Source: Micromonospora gifhornensis
GTDB taxonomy: Bacteria > Actinomycetota > Actinomycetes > Mycobacteriales > Micromonosporaceae
Length of the DNA: 64,000 nt
Direction of reading: 5' to 3'
Assembly (NCBI RefSeq): GCF_016863515.1
Contig: NZ_BOPA01000028.1
Coordinates: 62,001-126,000 of the forward strand
Shown here: in pieces, positions 1 through 8,405 of the stretch
Layout: each line of letters begins with the position of its first letter
Numbering within the stretch: the first letter of the stretch is position 1
The notes under the pieces: model-generated
What the model was told of the DNA's origin: nothing
What the model saw: only the letters and a program-made list of their open reading frames with translations
The model's database searches: none
Position numbers and translations under genes: made by a program

Positions 1-128
1 GAAAAGGTTGCAGCCCGCGTACGCATTCTTCGTGCCGGTTTCTGCGTGTAACACTGGATGGTCGCCCGGTGGCAGGTCAGGCACCTACCGTGCCGACCCG
101 ATCGGCCGTACGGAGGAGGAGATTCGGC

Positions 129-1808
129 GTGAGCGGTGGACCCCTGATCGTCCAGTCGGACAAGACGCTGCTGCTGGAGATCGACCATCCCGACGCGCAG
201 GTCTGCCGGATGGCCATCGCGCCCTTCGCCGAGCTGGAACGCTCCCCCGAGCACGTGCACACCTACCGGCTGACCCCGCTCGGGTTGTGGAACGCCCGCG
301 CCGCCGGCCACGACGCCGAGGGCGTGGTGGACGCCCTGATCAAGTACTCCCGCTACCCGGTGCCGCACGCCCTGCTGGTCGACGTGGCCGAGACCATGGA
401 CCGGTACGGCCGACTCCAACTCGCCAACGACCCGGTGCACGGGCTGGTGCTGCGCGCCCTGGACCGGATGGTGCTGATCGAGGTCGCCAAGAGCAAGAAG
501 CTCGCCGGGATGCTCGGCGCCAAGCTCGACGACGACACCATCGCGGTGCATCCGTCCGAACGTGGCCGACTCAAGCAGGCCCTGCTCAAGCTCGGCTGGC
601 CGGCGGAGGACCTGGCCGGGTACGTTGACGGCGAGGCGCACCCGATCGAGCTGGCCGAGTCCGGCAAGGACGGGGGCAAGCCGTTCACGCTGCGGTCGTA
701 CCAGCGCGAGGCGGTGGAGGCATTCTGGGCCGGCGGCTCGGGCGTGGTGGTACTGCCCTGCGGCGCCGGCAAGACGCTCGTCGGTGCGGCGGCGATGGCC
801 GAGGCGAAGGCGACCACCCTGATCCTGGTCACCAACACCGTCGCCGGTCGACAGTGGAAACGCGAGCTGATCGCCCGTACCTCGCTGACCGAGGAGGAGA
901 TCGGCGAGTACTCCGGCGAGCGCAAGGAGATCCGGCCGGTCACCATCGCCACGTACCAGGTGCTGACCTCGCGTCGCGGCGGCGCGTTCACCCACCTGGA
1001 CCTGTTCGGGGCCCGCGACTGGGGCCTTGTCGTCTACGACGAGGTGCACCTGCTGCCCGCGCCGATCTTCCGCTTCACCGCCGACCTCCAGGCCCGCCGC
1101 CGGCTGGGCCTGACCGCCACCCTGGTCCGTGAGGACGGCCGGGAGGGCGACGTGTTCAGCCTGATCGGCCCGAAGCGTTACGACGCCCCGTGGAAGGACA
1201 TCGAGTCGCAGGGCTGGATCGCCCCGGCTCAGTGCACCGAGGTACGGGTGACCCTGACCGACGCCGAGCGGATGTCGTACGCGACCGCCGAGGCCGAGGA
1301 GCGTTACCGGATGGCGGCGACCGCCCGCACCAAACTGCCGGTGGTGAAGGCACTTGTGGACCGGCATCCGGAGGAGCAGACCCTGGTCATCGGCGCGTAC
1401 ATCGACCAGCTGCACCAACTGGGCGAATACCTGGACGCGCCGATCGTGCAGGGCTCGACGACCAACAAGGAACGCGAGCGGCTCTTCGACGCGTTCCGTT
1501 CCGGGTCGCTGCGTACCCTGGTGATCTCCAAGGTGGGGAACTTCTCCATCGACCTGCCCGAGGCGGCGGTGGCGATCCAGGTGTCCGGCACCTTCGGCTC
1601 GCGGCAGGAGGAGGCGCAACGGCTGGGACGGGTGCTGCGGCCGAAGGCCGACGGCCGGCAGGCGCACTTCTACACGGTCGTCTCCCGGGACACCATCGAC
1701 ACCGAGTACGCCGCCCACCGCCAGCGCTTCCTCGCCGAGCAGGGGTACGCGTACACAATCGTCGACGCCGACGACGTCCTCGGCCCGACGCTGCCCTCGT
1801 TCGACTGA
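129..1808 (+). CDS. XPB/Rad25-type SF2 DNA repair helicase
   Basis: ATP-dependent DNA helicase of the XPB (ERCC3) family, 559 aa. The family unwinds DNA during excision repair; the bacterial members are thought to act in repair, which is inference here. The first ~190 residues form the helicase-associated N-terminal domain. Walker A (PCGAGKT) places its lysine at about residue 215, and the DEVH box lies at about 304-307. Motif VI (EEAQRLGRVLRP) lies near residue 500 in the second RecA fold. I chose the GTG at 129 because a GGAGGAGGA ribosome-binding site ends about 8 bases upstream; the open frame extends further 5' without such a signal. Length fits the bacterial family (about 550 aa). No operon partner is visible: the next gene is convergent. 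Confidence 0.93.
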   Translation: MSGGPLIVQSDKTLLLEIDHPDAQVCRMAIAPFAELERSPEHVHTYRLTPLGLWNARAAGHDAEGVVDALIKYSRYPVPHALLVDVAETMDRYGRLQLANDPVHGLVLRALDRMVLIEVAKSKKLAGMLGAKLDDDTIAVHPSERGRLKQALLKLGWPAEDLAGYVDGEAHPIELAESGKDGGKPFTLRSYQREAVEAFWAGGSGVVVLPCGAGKTLVGAAAMAEAKATTLILVTNTVAGRQWKRELIARTSLTEEEIGEYSGERKEIRPVTIATYQVLTSRRGGAFTHLDLFGARDWGLVVYDEVHLLPAPIFRFTADLQARRRLGLTATLVREDGREGDVFSLIGPKRYDAPWKDIESQGWIAPAQCTEVRVTLTDAERMSYATAEAEERYRMAATARTKLPVVKALVDRHPEEQTLVIGAYIDQLHQLGEYLDAPIVQGSTTNKERERLFDAFRSGSLRTLVISKVGNFSIDLPEAAVAIQVSGTFGSRQEEAQRLGRVLRPKADGRQAHFYTVVSRDTIDTEYAAHRQRFLAEQGYAYTIVDADDVLGPTLPSFD

Positions 1809-1826
1809 ACGGCAGGGCTCGGCCGG

Positions 1827-2171
1827 TCAGGCGGCTCGGAGTTTGCGCAGGACATACTGGTTGAGGCTCAGGCCGTCCTCTGCGGCCTGGATGGCGAGTT
1901 CCCGGTGCAGGCTCTCCCCGACGCGCAGGTTGAACTTGCCCGAATAGCTGCGCTCCGCGAACGGCAGCGGCACCTGCTCACCCTGCTCCTGCATGTCCTC
2001 GATAACCTCACGCAGCAGCTCCTGAAGCCCTTGCAGAGCCTCGACCTGCGAGGGAGCCAGCCAGGACAGCGAGGGAAGCTCGGCAACGGTGGCAACGAAC
2101 TCGCGATCCTCGGCGGACCAGGTGACGCGGTAGGTGTAGTGGGTGATCTCGGGGTGGGGATCGGGTTGCAT
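1827..2171 (-). CDS. hicB: HicB-like antitoxin
   Basis: Antitoxin of a HicAB type II toxin-antitoxin pair, 114 aa. The N-terminal half (YTYRVTW...FVATVAELPSLSW) matches the HicB fold that occupies the toxin active site. The C-terminal half (FNLRVGESLHRELA, then LSLNQYVLRKL) is a ribbon-helix-helix DNA-binding segment, so the protein probably also represses the operon. The ATG shares one base with the hicA stop (TGATG), giving tight translational coupling, and GGAGGCC precedes it. The order toxin-antitoxin is usual for hicAB. The open frame continues 5' of this ATG, but only as the overlapping frame of hicA. Confidence 0.85.
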   Translation of the reverse strand: MQPDPHPEITHYTYRVTWSAEDREFVATVAELPSLSWLAPSQVEALQGLQELLREVIEDMQEQGEQVPLPFAERSYSGKFNLRVGESLHRELAIQAAEDGLSLNQYVLRKLRAA

Positions 2172-2416
2172 CACATGGCCTCCTTCTTGTCGATCGCCCT
2201 GAGTACCTGCCGGACCTGGTACACCTTTGCCTTGCCTTTGTCGTTCTGGATGTTGACGCGTGGATCTCCCGCCCAGGGCATCTTGAACACTGCATGGGAG
2301 GTGCCGGCTTGCCGTGGCTTCCCGAAGTAGTGTTCGCACACCCTATAGAGATCGTTGTAGGCGATGTTCTGCTGACTCTTTCGCATCGCTGCAACGAGCT
2401 TGTCTATGGACGGCAC
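2171..2416 (-). CDS. hicA: HicA-like mRNA interferase toxin
   Basis: Toxin of the HicAB pair, 81 aa. HicA proteins are small dsRBD-like ribonucleases that cut mRNA. The hallmark GTSHAVF contains the catalytic histidine, and the C-terminal KAKVYQVRQVLRAID segment is the typical end of the family. The protein starts with GTG at 2416. It is slightly longer at the N-terminus than the smallest HicA proteins (about 60 aa) but carries both family blocks. A perfect inverted repeat begins 6 bases upstream of the start. The pair stands alone between an XPB helicase and a broken phytase-like gene, with no other mobile marker nearby. Confidence 0.83.
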   Translation of the reverse strand: MPSIDKLVAAMRKSQQNIAYNDLYRVCEHYFGKPRQAGTSHAVFKMPWAGDPRVNIQNDKGKAKVYQVRQVLRAIDKKEAM

Positions 2417-2421
2417 AGCAC

Positions 2422-2445
2422 CATGGTACTACCAGCGGTACCATG
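2422..2445. promoter_or_regulatory. Inverted repeat upstream of hicA, probable HicB operator
   Basis: Perfect 8-base inverted repeat CATGGTAC - 8 bases - GTACCATG, 6 to 29 bases upstream of the hicA start. HicB antitoxins with ribbon-helix-helix domains bind such palindromes to autoregulate; the assignment as operator is inference from position and symmetry. Confidence 0.6.
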
Positions 2446-2570
2446 TCTTCAACCACTCAACCGGCTCCTCCTGCGGCCTGGGGATGTTCGTCCGTCGTTC
2501 ATGTGTGCGTCAGGCGGTGCTCGGCCTCGGCTGCCAACCTCCGTCCCGTGTCTGCACAGACGGAGGACCA

Positions 2571-3604
2571 GTGACCAGCAACAAGACGTTGCCCGTGCTG
2601 GCGGTGGCCGGCGCGACCGTCGCCGCCCTCGCCATCACCGGCACGGCCCACGCCGGGGCGCAACGCTGTACCAGCTCGGCAAGGCTGCGCCCGGGTTCCC
2701 GAGCATCGTCTCCGGCCCGGACGCCACCGGCGCGCCGATCGGCTGGGGTGCGCTCGGCGCCCTCTCCGCCGCCCCGAAGCAGCCGCACCTGCTCTACAGC
2801 GTGGCCGATGCGGCGTACGCGAAGACCCAGATCTTCACCATCGACGCCCGCAGGAACCCGGCGGTGATCATCAACGCGTTGCCGGTCCGCGACGAGCGCG
2901 GCGAGCCGGTCGGCTACGACGCCGAAGGCATCTTCGCCCGCCCGCAGGGCGGCTTCTGGCTGGCCGTCGAGGGTGCCACCGGTCCCGGCAACAAGCTGGT
3001 CCGGGTCGACGCCGCCGGGGTGACCCGGCAGGTCGTGCCGCTGCCCGCCGACGTCGCCGCCGGCCTGGGCAAGCAGGGCTTCGAGGGGGTCACCGCGACC
3101 ACCGACAAGCGGGGCCGGGAGATCGTCTGGGCGGTGCTGCAGCGGGAGGTCGCCATCGACCCGGCGGGCGTGGTCCGCATCGGCCGGTACGACGTCAGCA
3201 CCGGCACGTGGAGCTGGTTCGGTTACCGGCTGGAGCGCACCTCGGTGCCGGGCGACTGGATGGGGCTGTCCGAGGTGACAGTGGTCGGCGATCGGCTGGC
3301 CGTGATCGAACGCGACAAGCTCAACGGCCCAGCCGCCGCGGTCAAGCGGATCTACACGGTGGAACTGCCCACCGGCCCGGCCGCCCCCGGCCCGCTGCGG
3401 GTGCTGCCGAAGCGGCTCGCCCTGGACGTCCTCCCCGCGCTGCGGGCCGACAACGGCTGGGCGCAGGAGAAGCTGGAAGGTCTGACCGTGGCCGGCAACG
3501 GCCAGGTGTACGCGATCACCGACAACGACGGTGTGCAGGACGCGACCGGCGAGACGGTACTGCTCCGCCTCGGCCCCAGCGCGAAGGTCTTCGGCCGCCG
3601 CTGA
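2571..3604 (+). pseudogene. Secreted esterase-like phytase-family protein, frameshifted
   Basis: Two reading frames together make one secreted protein. From the GTG at 2571 (RBS CGGAGGA) one frame encodes a signal peptide (TSNKTLPVLAVAGATVAALA, then an AHA cleavage site). That frame then becomes nonsense. From about 2660-2672 another frame (LYQLGKAAPGFPSIVSG) runs open to 3604 with about 310 residues typical of the beta-propeller 'esterase-like activity of phytase' family (PF13449), including VSTGTWSWFGYRLE and EKLEGLTVAGNGQVYAITDNDG. The family normally has the signal peptide joined directly to this domain, so one or two bases (or a 3n+1 segment) have been lost or gained at the junction. It could be a real inactivation or a sequencing error. 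The downstream domain still has normal codon use, so any break is recent. Confidence 0.75.
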
Positions 3605-3643
3605 CGGCTTGAGGCGCGGTTCGGCAATCCGCTTGATCAACTT

Positions 3644-3700
3644 CGTTACGGCGTAATGGTGGTTTCCTGCCAGCCTGGATACCGCCGTTACGCCGTAACG
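3644..3700. terminator. Inverted repeat between convergent genes
   Basis: Arms at 3644-3662 and 3682-3700 (CGTTACGGCGTAAYGGYGG and its complement) match at 17 of 19 bases. The right arm contains its own dyad CGTTACG-C-CGTAACG at 3686-3700. It lies between a plus-strand and a minus-strand gene end, so it may terminate both. Confidence 0.5.
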
Positions 3701-3784
3701 GTGGCGGTGATCCGGCCCGGTTAGCGGAGGTGGGGCGGGTTTGGTCGGCCCCTGATTCGGGGCATGGTGGGCGCGGCGGCGGAT

Positions 3785-4537
3785 CTAGAGGATGCGGGTG
3801 ACCTGCTCGGCGGCGGCTACGGCGTCCCGGTCGGCGGGGTCGAGGTTGGCGCAGAGCAGCACCGACGCTCCGGCCGACAGTGGCGCTAGCAGCCACTTCA
3901 GCGGCAGGTCGTGCTCGGCGACGTCGACCAGCAGGCGGTCACCGACCCGCAGGTCCCAGCTGTCGGCCAGCTCCCGCGCCAGCCCGCCCCACTGGCTGTA
4001 GGTGGTGCCGTCCGGGCTGACCGGGTCGGTGGCCTGCAGCAGGGGGCGGTCGGTCGGGGCGGCGTCGTGCCGCAGCACCTCGGTCGACCAGTCGAGCCAG
4101 CCGGCCGGCACGTCGGCCAGGGGTTCCGGGGCGGTGCCGACGAGGTAGCGGTGCAGCCCGTCCGGTACGTCCTCCAGCCAGTCGTCGAGCCGTTCCGGGG
4201 TGACCAGGACCGCGTCGTACGGTCGGTCGCCGCCGGGCTCAAGCACCGGTAGCCCGGCGGTGGCGCGCGGCCGGAACGACACCTCCAGCCCGACCGCCCA
4301 GGCACCCAGCAGAACCGCGGCCGTACGCCAGTGCGGCGGCAGCAGCACCGCCACCCGGCTACCCGGCGTCAGGCCGCAGCCGTCACGCAGCAGCCCGGCG
4401 GCCCGCGCCGACCACTCGCCCAGCTCGGCGGCGGTCAGCTGTTGGCGCTGCCCGGTCCGGTGATCGAGGTAGGTGATCAGCGGCTGGTCCCGCTCGGCGA
4501 GGCCGACGGCGGACAGCACGGGCAGCGCAGCAGACAT
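3785..4537 (-). CDS. TIGR03089 family protein (AMP-binding N-terminal domain only)
   Basis: 250 aa actinobacterial protein resembling the N-terminal part of acyl-CoA synthetases. An early ERDQPLITYLDHRTGQRQQL block is followed by ELGEWSARAAGLL and GSRVAVLLPPHWRTAAVLLG, the typical N-terminal fold of the adenylate-forming family. The AMP-binding signature (YTSGTTG-like) and the C-terminal lid are absent, so it is unlikely to be a complete adenylating enzyme. This truncated architecture is the usual state of TIGR03089, not damage. Function is not known. It is separated from the NHEJ genes upstream by an intergenic repeat and ends convergently with the phytase-like pseudogene. Confidence 0.8.
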   Translation of the reverse strand: MSAALPVLSAVGLAERDQPLITYLDHRTGQRQQLTAAELGEWSARAAGLLRDGCGLTPGSRVAVLLPPHWRTAAVLLGAWAVGLEVSFRPRATAGLPVLEPGGDRPYDAVLVTPERLDDWLEDVPDGLHRYLVGTAPEPLADVPAGWLDWSTEVLRHDAAPTDRPLLQATDPVSPDGTTYSQWGGLARELADSWDLRVGDRLLVDVAEHDLPLKWLLAPLSAGASVLLCANLDPADRDAVAAAEQVTRIL

Positions 4538-4575
4538 ACCGCACTTCCTACTCTTACCGCGCCGACCTGTCCAGC

Positions 4576-4633
4576 GGCGTTAACAAGGGGCCCTTCCTCT
4601 ACCGGAGGCGTTAATAAGGTGCCCTTCCTTACC
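4576..4633. repeat. Micromonosporaceae-type intergenic repeat, copy 1
   Basis: GGCGTTAACAAGGGGCCC, then TTCCTCTACCGGAGGCG, then a second half-unit TTAATAAGGTGCCCTTCCTT. The element is built of two similar half-units (TTAAYAAGGKGCCC...). A second copy lies at 17230-17284. The stop codon of the LigD-type polymerase (4629-4631) lies inside it. I recall similar units scattered in Micromonospora and Salinispora genomes; function unknown, possibly termination. Confidence 0.7.
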
Positions 4634-5543
4634 GCTCGGGCAGTGCAGGGCCGGGGTCGAGCAGGGGGGCGAGCAGGTCGCCGTGCTCGTCGACTCGCTT
4701 GAGCACCTCACCGGCGGTGTACGGCCGGGAGGACGGGCGCTTGCCGGCCGCACCGGCGGCGACCTCGTCCCAGGTCAACGGCGCGGAGACGGACGGCACC
4801 GGCTGGGCGCGCAGCGAGTACGGCGCGACAGTCGTCTTCGCCGCGTTGTTCTGGCTCCAGTCGATGAAGATCTTGCCGGGTCGGAGGTTCTTGGCCATCT
4901 TCGACACGATCAGCTTCGGGTGTTCACGTTCCAACTCCTGTGCGATCCGTCGGGCGTAGCCCGACACGTCGTCGGAGGACTGCGTACCGGCGATCGGGCA
5001 GCTCAGTTGCATGCCCTTCTTGCCGGAGGTCTTCGGGTAAGCGTCCACCCCGTCGGCGGCGAGCCGGTCGCGCAGCAGCAGCGCCACCTGGCAGCACTGC
5101 TTCAGCGACGCCGGGGCACCCGGGTCCAGGTCGACCACCATCAGGTCGGGGTGTTCGCCGATCTTCCACTGCGGAGTGTGCAGTTCCAGCGCGGCGAGGT
5201 TGGCCAACCAGACCAGGGTGGGCAGGTCGTCGGCGACCACGTAGTCGATGGTTTCCCGACCCTTGCTCGACCCGGGGGCGGGCACGTTCTCGGTGCGTAC
5301 CCAGGAGGGGGTTGCGGCCGGGGCGTTCTTCTCGAAGAACGAGTTGCCGTCGACCCCGTTCGGGTAGCGAATCCGGGTCAGCGCCCGGTCCGCCAGGTGC
5401 GGCAGCAGCACCGGGGCGATCCGGGTGTAGTAGTCGATCACCTCGCCCTTGGTGAAGCCGGCCTGCGGGTAGAGCACCTTGTCCAGGTTGGACAGGTCCA
5501 GGGTGCGGCCCTGCACCTCGACCCGGAACCGGTCAGCTGGCAT
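4629..5543 (-). CDS. ligD: LigD-type NHEJ DNA polymerase/primase
   Basis: Stand-alone polymerase domain of LigD (archaeo-eukaryotic primase superfamily), 304 aa. It fills gaps and adds nucleotides at broken ends in non-homologous end joining. LDKVLYPQAGFTKGEVIDYY near residue 20 is the classic start of the domain. The metal-binding VVDLDPG places Asp138 and Asp140, and TSGKKGMQL and RVDEHGDLL are conserved blocks. Mycobacterial LigD fuses polymerase, phosphoesterase and ligase; here the polymerase is separate and the 3'-phosphoesterase domain is not in this window. It overlaps the end of the upstream ligase gene by 11 bases, so the two are co-translated. The Ku gene lies divergently just beyond. 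Confidence 0.93.
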   Translation of the reverse strand: MPADRFRVEVQGRTLDLSNLDKVLYPQAGFTKGEVIDYYTRIAPVLLPHLADRALTRIRYPNGVDGNSFFEKNAPAATPSWVRTENVPAPGSSKGRETIDYVVADDLPTLVWLANLAALELHTPQWKIGEHPDLMVVDLDPGAPASLKQCCQVALLLRDRLAADGVDAYPKTSGKKGMQLSCPIAGTQSSDDVSGYARRIAQELEREHPKLIVSKMAKNLRPGKIFIDWSQNNAAKTTVAPYSLRAQPVPSVSAPLTWDEVAAGAAGKRPSSRPYTAGEVLKRVDEHGDLLAPLLDPGPALPER

Positions 5544-6477
5544 CGTCGACCTCCTCGGCCGGCTTGTCCGGTCGCAGCCGCAGGATGCGGGGGAATCGCA
5601 GCCGCCCGTCCGGGGTGCGCTGGCCGTACTTCACCTCCACCACCACCTGTGGGGTTACCCAGATCGCGCCCCGGGCATCCTCGCGCGGCACACCGGCGGC
5701 GAACGGCGAGGTGGGGGTGCGCAGCGGCTCCAGCTCGCGCAGCAGTTCCCGTTCGATCGCCGCGCCGATGCCGCCGCCGACCCGACCCCGGTAGGTGAGT
5801 CGTCCGTCGGCACCGGGCACCCCGACCAGCAATCCACCGATCTTGCGGGCGCCGGGCCGCCAGCCACCGACCACGAAGTCGCCGGTCACCTCCAGTTTGA
5901 CCTTCACCCAGTCCGGTGAGCGCACCCCGGGTCGGTAGGTCGAGTCGACCCGTTTGGCCATCACCCCCTCCAGGCCGTGCTCACCGGCGGCGGAGTAGGT
6001 GGCCGCGCCGTCGAAGAAGACAGGTGGCACCGCCCACCGCGCCGCACCCAGGCCCAGCTCGTCGAGGGCCTCCCGGCGGCGGGCGTACGGCCAGCCGGTG
6101 AGGTCCTCGCCCCGCAACCGGAGCAGGTCGAAGATCATGTACGTGACGGGGACGGTCGCCGCCAGGCGGGCCGCCTTCGCCCGGTCCCGCACGTGCATCC
6201 TCTCCGCGAGTGCGGTGAATGACGGGCGTCCCGCCTGGTCGAAGAGGACCACCTCACCGTCGAGCAGTGCGTCGTCGACCTGCTCGGCGAGCGTGATCAG
6301 TTCCGGGTAGGCGGCGGTGATCTCCACACCGGAGCGGGCGTACAGGTGCTGCCGACCAGCGGCGATGTCCGCCAGGGCGCGTACGCCGTCCCACTTGAAC
6401 TCGTACGCCCAGCCGGCACCGACCGGGAGTTGCCCGGTCATCGCGAGCATCGGTTTGAGCGGCGCGCCGGGCACCAT
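5533..6477 (-). CDS. ATP-dependent DNA ligase (NHEJ)
   Basis: ATP-dependent DNA ligase, 314 aa. The nucleotidyl-accepting lysine is Lys28 in EFKWDGVRA. Further motifs are DGEVVLFD, the EGVMAKR block before the OB fold, and KVKLEVTGDFVVGG. The C-terminal OB domain includes WVTPQVVVEVKYGQRT. It seals nicks and breaks in the Ku-dependent repair pathway. I place the start at the ATG at 6477 because homology begins at MVPGAPLKPMLA; a longer open frame extends across the divergent Ku promoter. It forms an operon with the polymerase gene downstream. It corresponds to the ligase domain of LigD (or LigC-type ligase) encoded as a separate protein. Confidence 0.92.
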   Translation of the reverse strand: MVPGAPLKPMLAMTGQLPVGAGWAYEFKWDGVRALADIAAGRQHLYARSGVEITAAYPELITLAEQVDDALLDGEVVLFDQAGRPSFTALAERMHVRDRAKAARLAATVPVTYMIFDLLRLRGEDLTGWPYARRREALDELGLGAARWAVPPVFFDGAATYSAAGEHGLEGVMAKRVDSTYRPGVRSPDWVKVKLEVTGDFVVGGWRPGARKIGGLLVGVPGADGRLTYRGRVGGGIGAAIERELLRELEPLRTPTSPFAAGVPREDARGAIWVTPQVVVEVKYGQRTPDGRLRFPRILRLRPDKPAEEVDDAS

Positions 6478-6559
6478 CCGACTGTAGTACCAGGCCGAAC
6501 ACCTCGCGTCACGTTCGCTCGGGTGCGAGCATGGTCGATACCGGCGAAGGGAGTACGGG

Positions 6560-7579
6560 ATGCGGGCCATCTGGAAGGGAGCCGTGTCGTTCGGTCTGGT
6601 CTCGATCGGGGTGAAGCTGTACTCCGCGACCGAGGAGAAGGACATCCGGTTCCACCAGGTGCACCGGGAGGACGGCGGACGGATCCGGTACAAGCGGACC
6701 TGCCAGGTCTGCGGCGAGGAGGTCAGCTATGACGACATCGCCAAGGGCTACGACATCGGTGGCGGGGAGATGGTCATTCTCACCGATGAGGACTTCGCCG
6801 ATCTGCCGTTGACCACCTCGCACGCGATCGACGTGCTGGAGTTCGTACCGGCCGAGCAGGTCGATCCGATCCTCTACAACAAGGCGTACTTCCTGGAGCC
6901 GGAGGGCACCGCAACCAAGCCGTACCTGCTGCTGCGCGACGCCCTGACCGACTCGGAGCGGGTGGCGATCGTCAAGGTGGCGTTGCGCCAGCGGGAGCAG
7001 TTGGCCACCCTGCGGGTCCGTGACGGGGTGTTGCTGCTGAACACCATGCTCTGGCCGGACGAGATCCGTAAGCCGGACTTCGGCTTCCTCGACGAGGACC
7101 TGAAGATCCGCCCGCCGGAGCTGGCCATGGCCACCTCGCTGATCGACTCGATGGCCGGTGACTTCCATCCGGACGAGTTCACCGACGACTACCGGGCGGC
7201 GTTGCAGGAGGTCATCGACGCCAAGGTGGAGGGCCGTGAGGTGGTGCAGCCGGAGGAGGCCGAGGAGGCCCCGGCCGCCGCAGTCGACCTGATGGCCGCG
7301 CTGAAGGCGTCGGTCGAGCGGGCCCGCGCGGCCCGGGGCGAGGAACCGGCCGGTGGTGGCGCCGGCGAGCCGACCCCGATCACCTCGGCGCGTTCCGCCC
7401 AGCAGAAGAAGGCGGCGGCCAAGGCCCCGGCGAAGAAGGCCGCCACCAGGAAGGCCGCTCCGAAGAAGGCCGAGACCGCCAAGAAGACCGAGGGTACGAA
7501 GAAGGCCGCCCCCAAGGCGGCGGAGAAGAAGGCCGCCAAGAAGGCCGCTCCGAAGAAGGCTGCCCGCAAGACCGCCTGA
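6560..7579 (+). CDS. ku: Ku end-binding protein with lysine-rich tail
   Basis: Bacterial Ku, 339 aa, the homodimeric ring that loads on double-strand DNA ends and recruits LigD. It starts with the canonical MRAIWKGAVSFGLVSIGVKL. The central Ku core runs to about residue 255, and YKRTCQVCGEEV is a conserved knuckle. From about residue 270 the protein becomes a low-complexity tail of KKAAAKA/KKAAPKK repeats. Such basic extensions are known on mycobacterial and streptomycete Ku and promote DNA binding and sliding. It is divergent from the ligase-polymerase pair, leaving only 82 bases for both promoters. The tail is GC-rich repetitive DNA and could vary in length between strains. Confidence 0.96.
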   Translation: MRAIWKGAVSFGLVSIGVKLYSATEEKDIRFHQVHREDGGRIRYKRTCQVCGEEVSYDDIAKGYDIGGGEMVILTDEDFADLPLTTSHAIDVLEFVPAEQVDPILYNKAYFLEPEGTATKPYLLLRDALTDSERVAIVKVALRQREQLATLRVRDGVLLLNTMLWPDEIRKPDFGFLDEDLKIRPPELAMATSLIDSMAGDFHPDEFTDDYRAALQEVIDAKVEGREVVQPEEAEEAPAAAVDLMAALKASVERARAARGEEPAGGGAGEPTPITSARSAQQKKAAAKAPAKKAATRKAAPKKAETAKKTEGTKKAAPKAAEKKAAKKAAPKKAARKTA

Positions 7580-7751
7580 CCCGCTCCGGCCGTGATCTGT
7601 GCGGCCCGCAGGCCCCACATGCGTCCCAACGACCCTCTGCGGTCCCACTGGTCACGATCGACCGTCGGAACCGCGCCGGCCACCAGGTACCGTGTGTCGG
7701 CGACGGCGTCCGTGGCCGGACGCATCCACCTCTGCGCAGGGAGTCGAGGAC

Positions 7752-8396
7752 GTGAGCGAGCACGCGGGCGGGCAGGAAAGCAAGGCACGGCGGCGGTTGG
7801 CCGAACAGTTGGCCGAACAGAAGGCAGCCGAGGCCAAACGCCGCAAGCAGGCCTGGGCCGGCGCGTTCGCCGCCGTGGCGGTGGTCGCGGTGCTGATCAC
7901 CGTGTTCGTGATGATCGGCCAGCGCGGCGGCGACGAGCCCGAGCAGGTCGCCGGTGAGCCGTCGGCCACGCCGACGCAGGGTGCCCCCCAGGACGCGCCG
8001 CCCGTCCCGCAGTTGCCCGAGGGGGCCGACCCAGCGCTGGGCACCCAGCCGGAGGCTAAGGCCGGCGAGGGCAAGCTCGACAAGCTCGTCGTGACTCCGC
8101 TGATCGAGGGCACCGGCCCGAAGGTCGAGGCGGGCCAGTCGATCACCGTCAACTACATCGGGGTGTTCTACGAGAACGGCGAGGAGTTCGACTCCTCGTG
8201 GAGCCGGGGTGAGCCGGCCACCTTCCCGATCGGTGTCGGACAGGTCATCGAGGGCTGGGACCGGGGCCTGGTCGGGGTGACCGTGGGCAGCCGGGTGCAG
8301 CTGGACATCCCGGCCGAGCAGGCGTACGGCGACGGTGCCGGTGGACGTCCGGGTGGCCCGCTGCGCTTCGTGGTCGACATCCTCGCCGCCCAGTAG
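7752..8396 (+). CDS. Membrane-anchored FKBP-type peptidyl-prolyl isomerase
   Basis: FKBP-type cis-trans prolyl isomerase tethered to the outer face of the membrane, 214 aa. A charged cytoplasmic stretch (EQLAEQKAAEAKRRKQ) precedes one transmembrane helix (AGAFAAVAVVAVLITVFVMI, about 36-55) and a Pro-rich linker. The FKBP domain occupies about 105-214: GQSITVNYIGVFYENGEEFDSSW, then VGQVIEGWDRGLVG, then LDIPAEQAYGDG and PLRFVVDIL. The active-site residues Tyr, Phe-Asp, Val-Ile and Trp are all visible. It begins at GTG 7752 after GAGTCGAGGA. It probably assists folding of secreted proteins. The SCO6745-like gene follows after 9 bases and is probably co-transcribed. Confidence 0.92.
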   Translation: MSEHAGGQESKARRRLAEQLAEQKAAEAKRRKQAWAGAFAAVAVVAVLITVFVMIGQRGGDEPEQVAGEPSATPTQGAPQDAPPVPQLPEGADPALGTQPEAKAGEGKLDKLVVTPLIEGTGPKVEAGQSITVNYIGVFYENGEEFDSSWSRGEPATFPIGVGQVIEGWDRGLVGVTVGSRVQLDIPAEQAYGDGAGGRPGGPLRFVVDILAAQ

Positions 8397-8405
8397 GGGG
8401 TAGCG

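Noticed and set aside
1..128. ORFs beginning at 8 and 69 upstream of the XPB helicase
   Set aside because: The 69 frame is only the extended reading frame of the helicase; the 8 frame is an out-of-frame high-GC shadow, and the strong RBS is at 113-121.
7390..7579. Lys/Ala tandem repeats in Ku (and in topA at 37850-38000)
   Set aside because: They encode known basic C-terminal tails and are part of the genes, not separate repeat elements.
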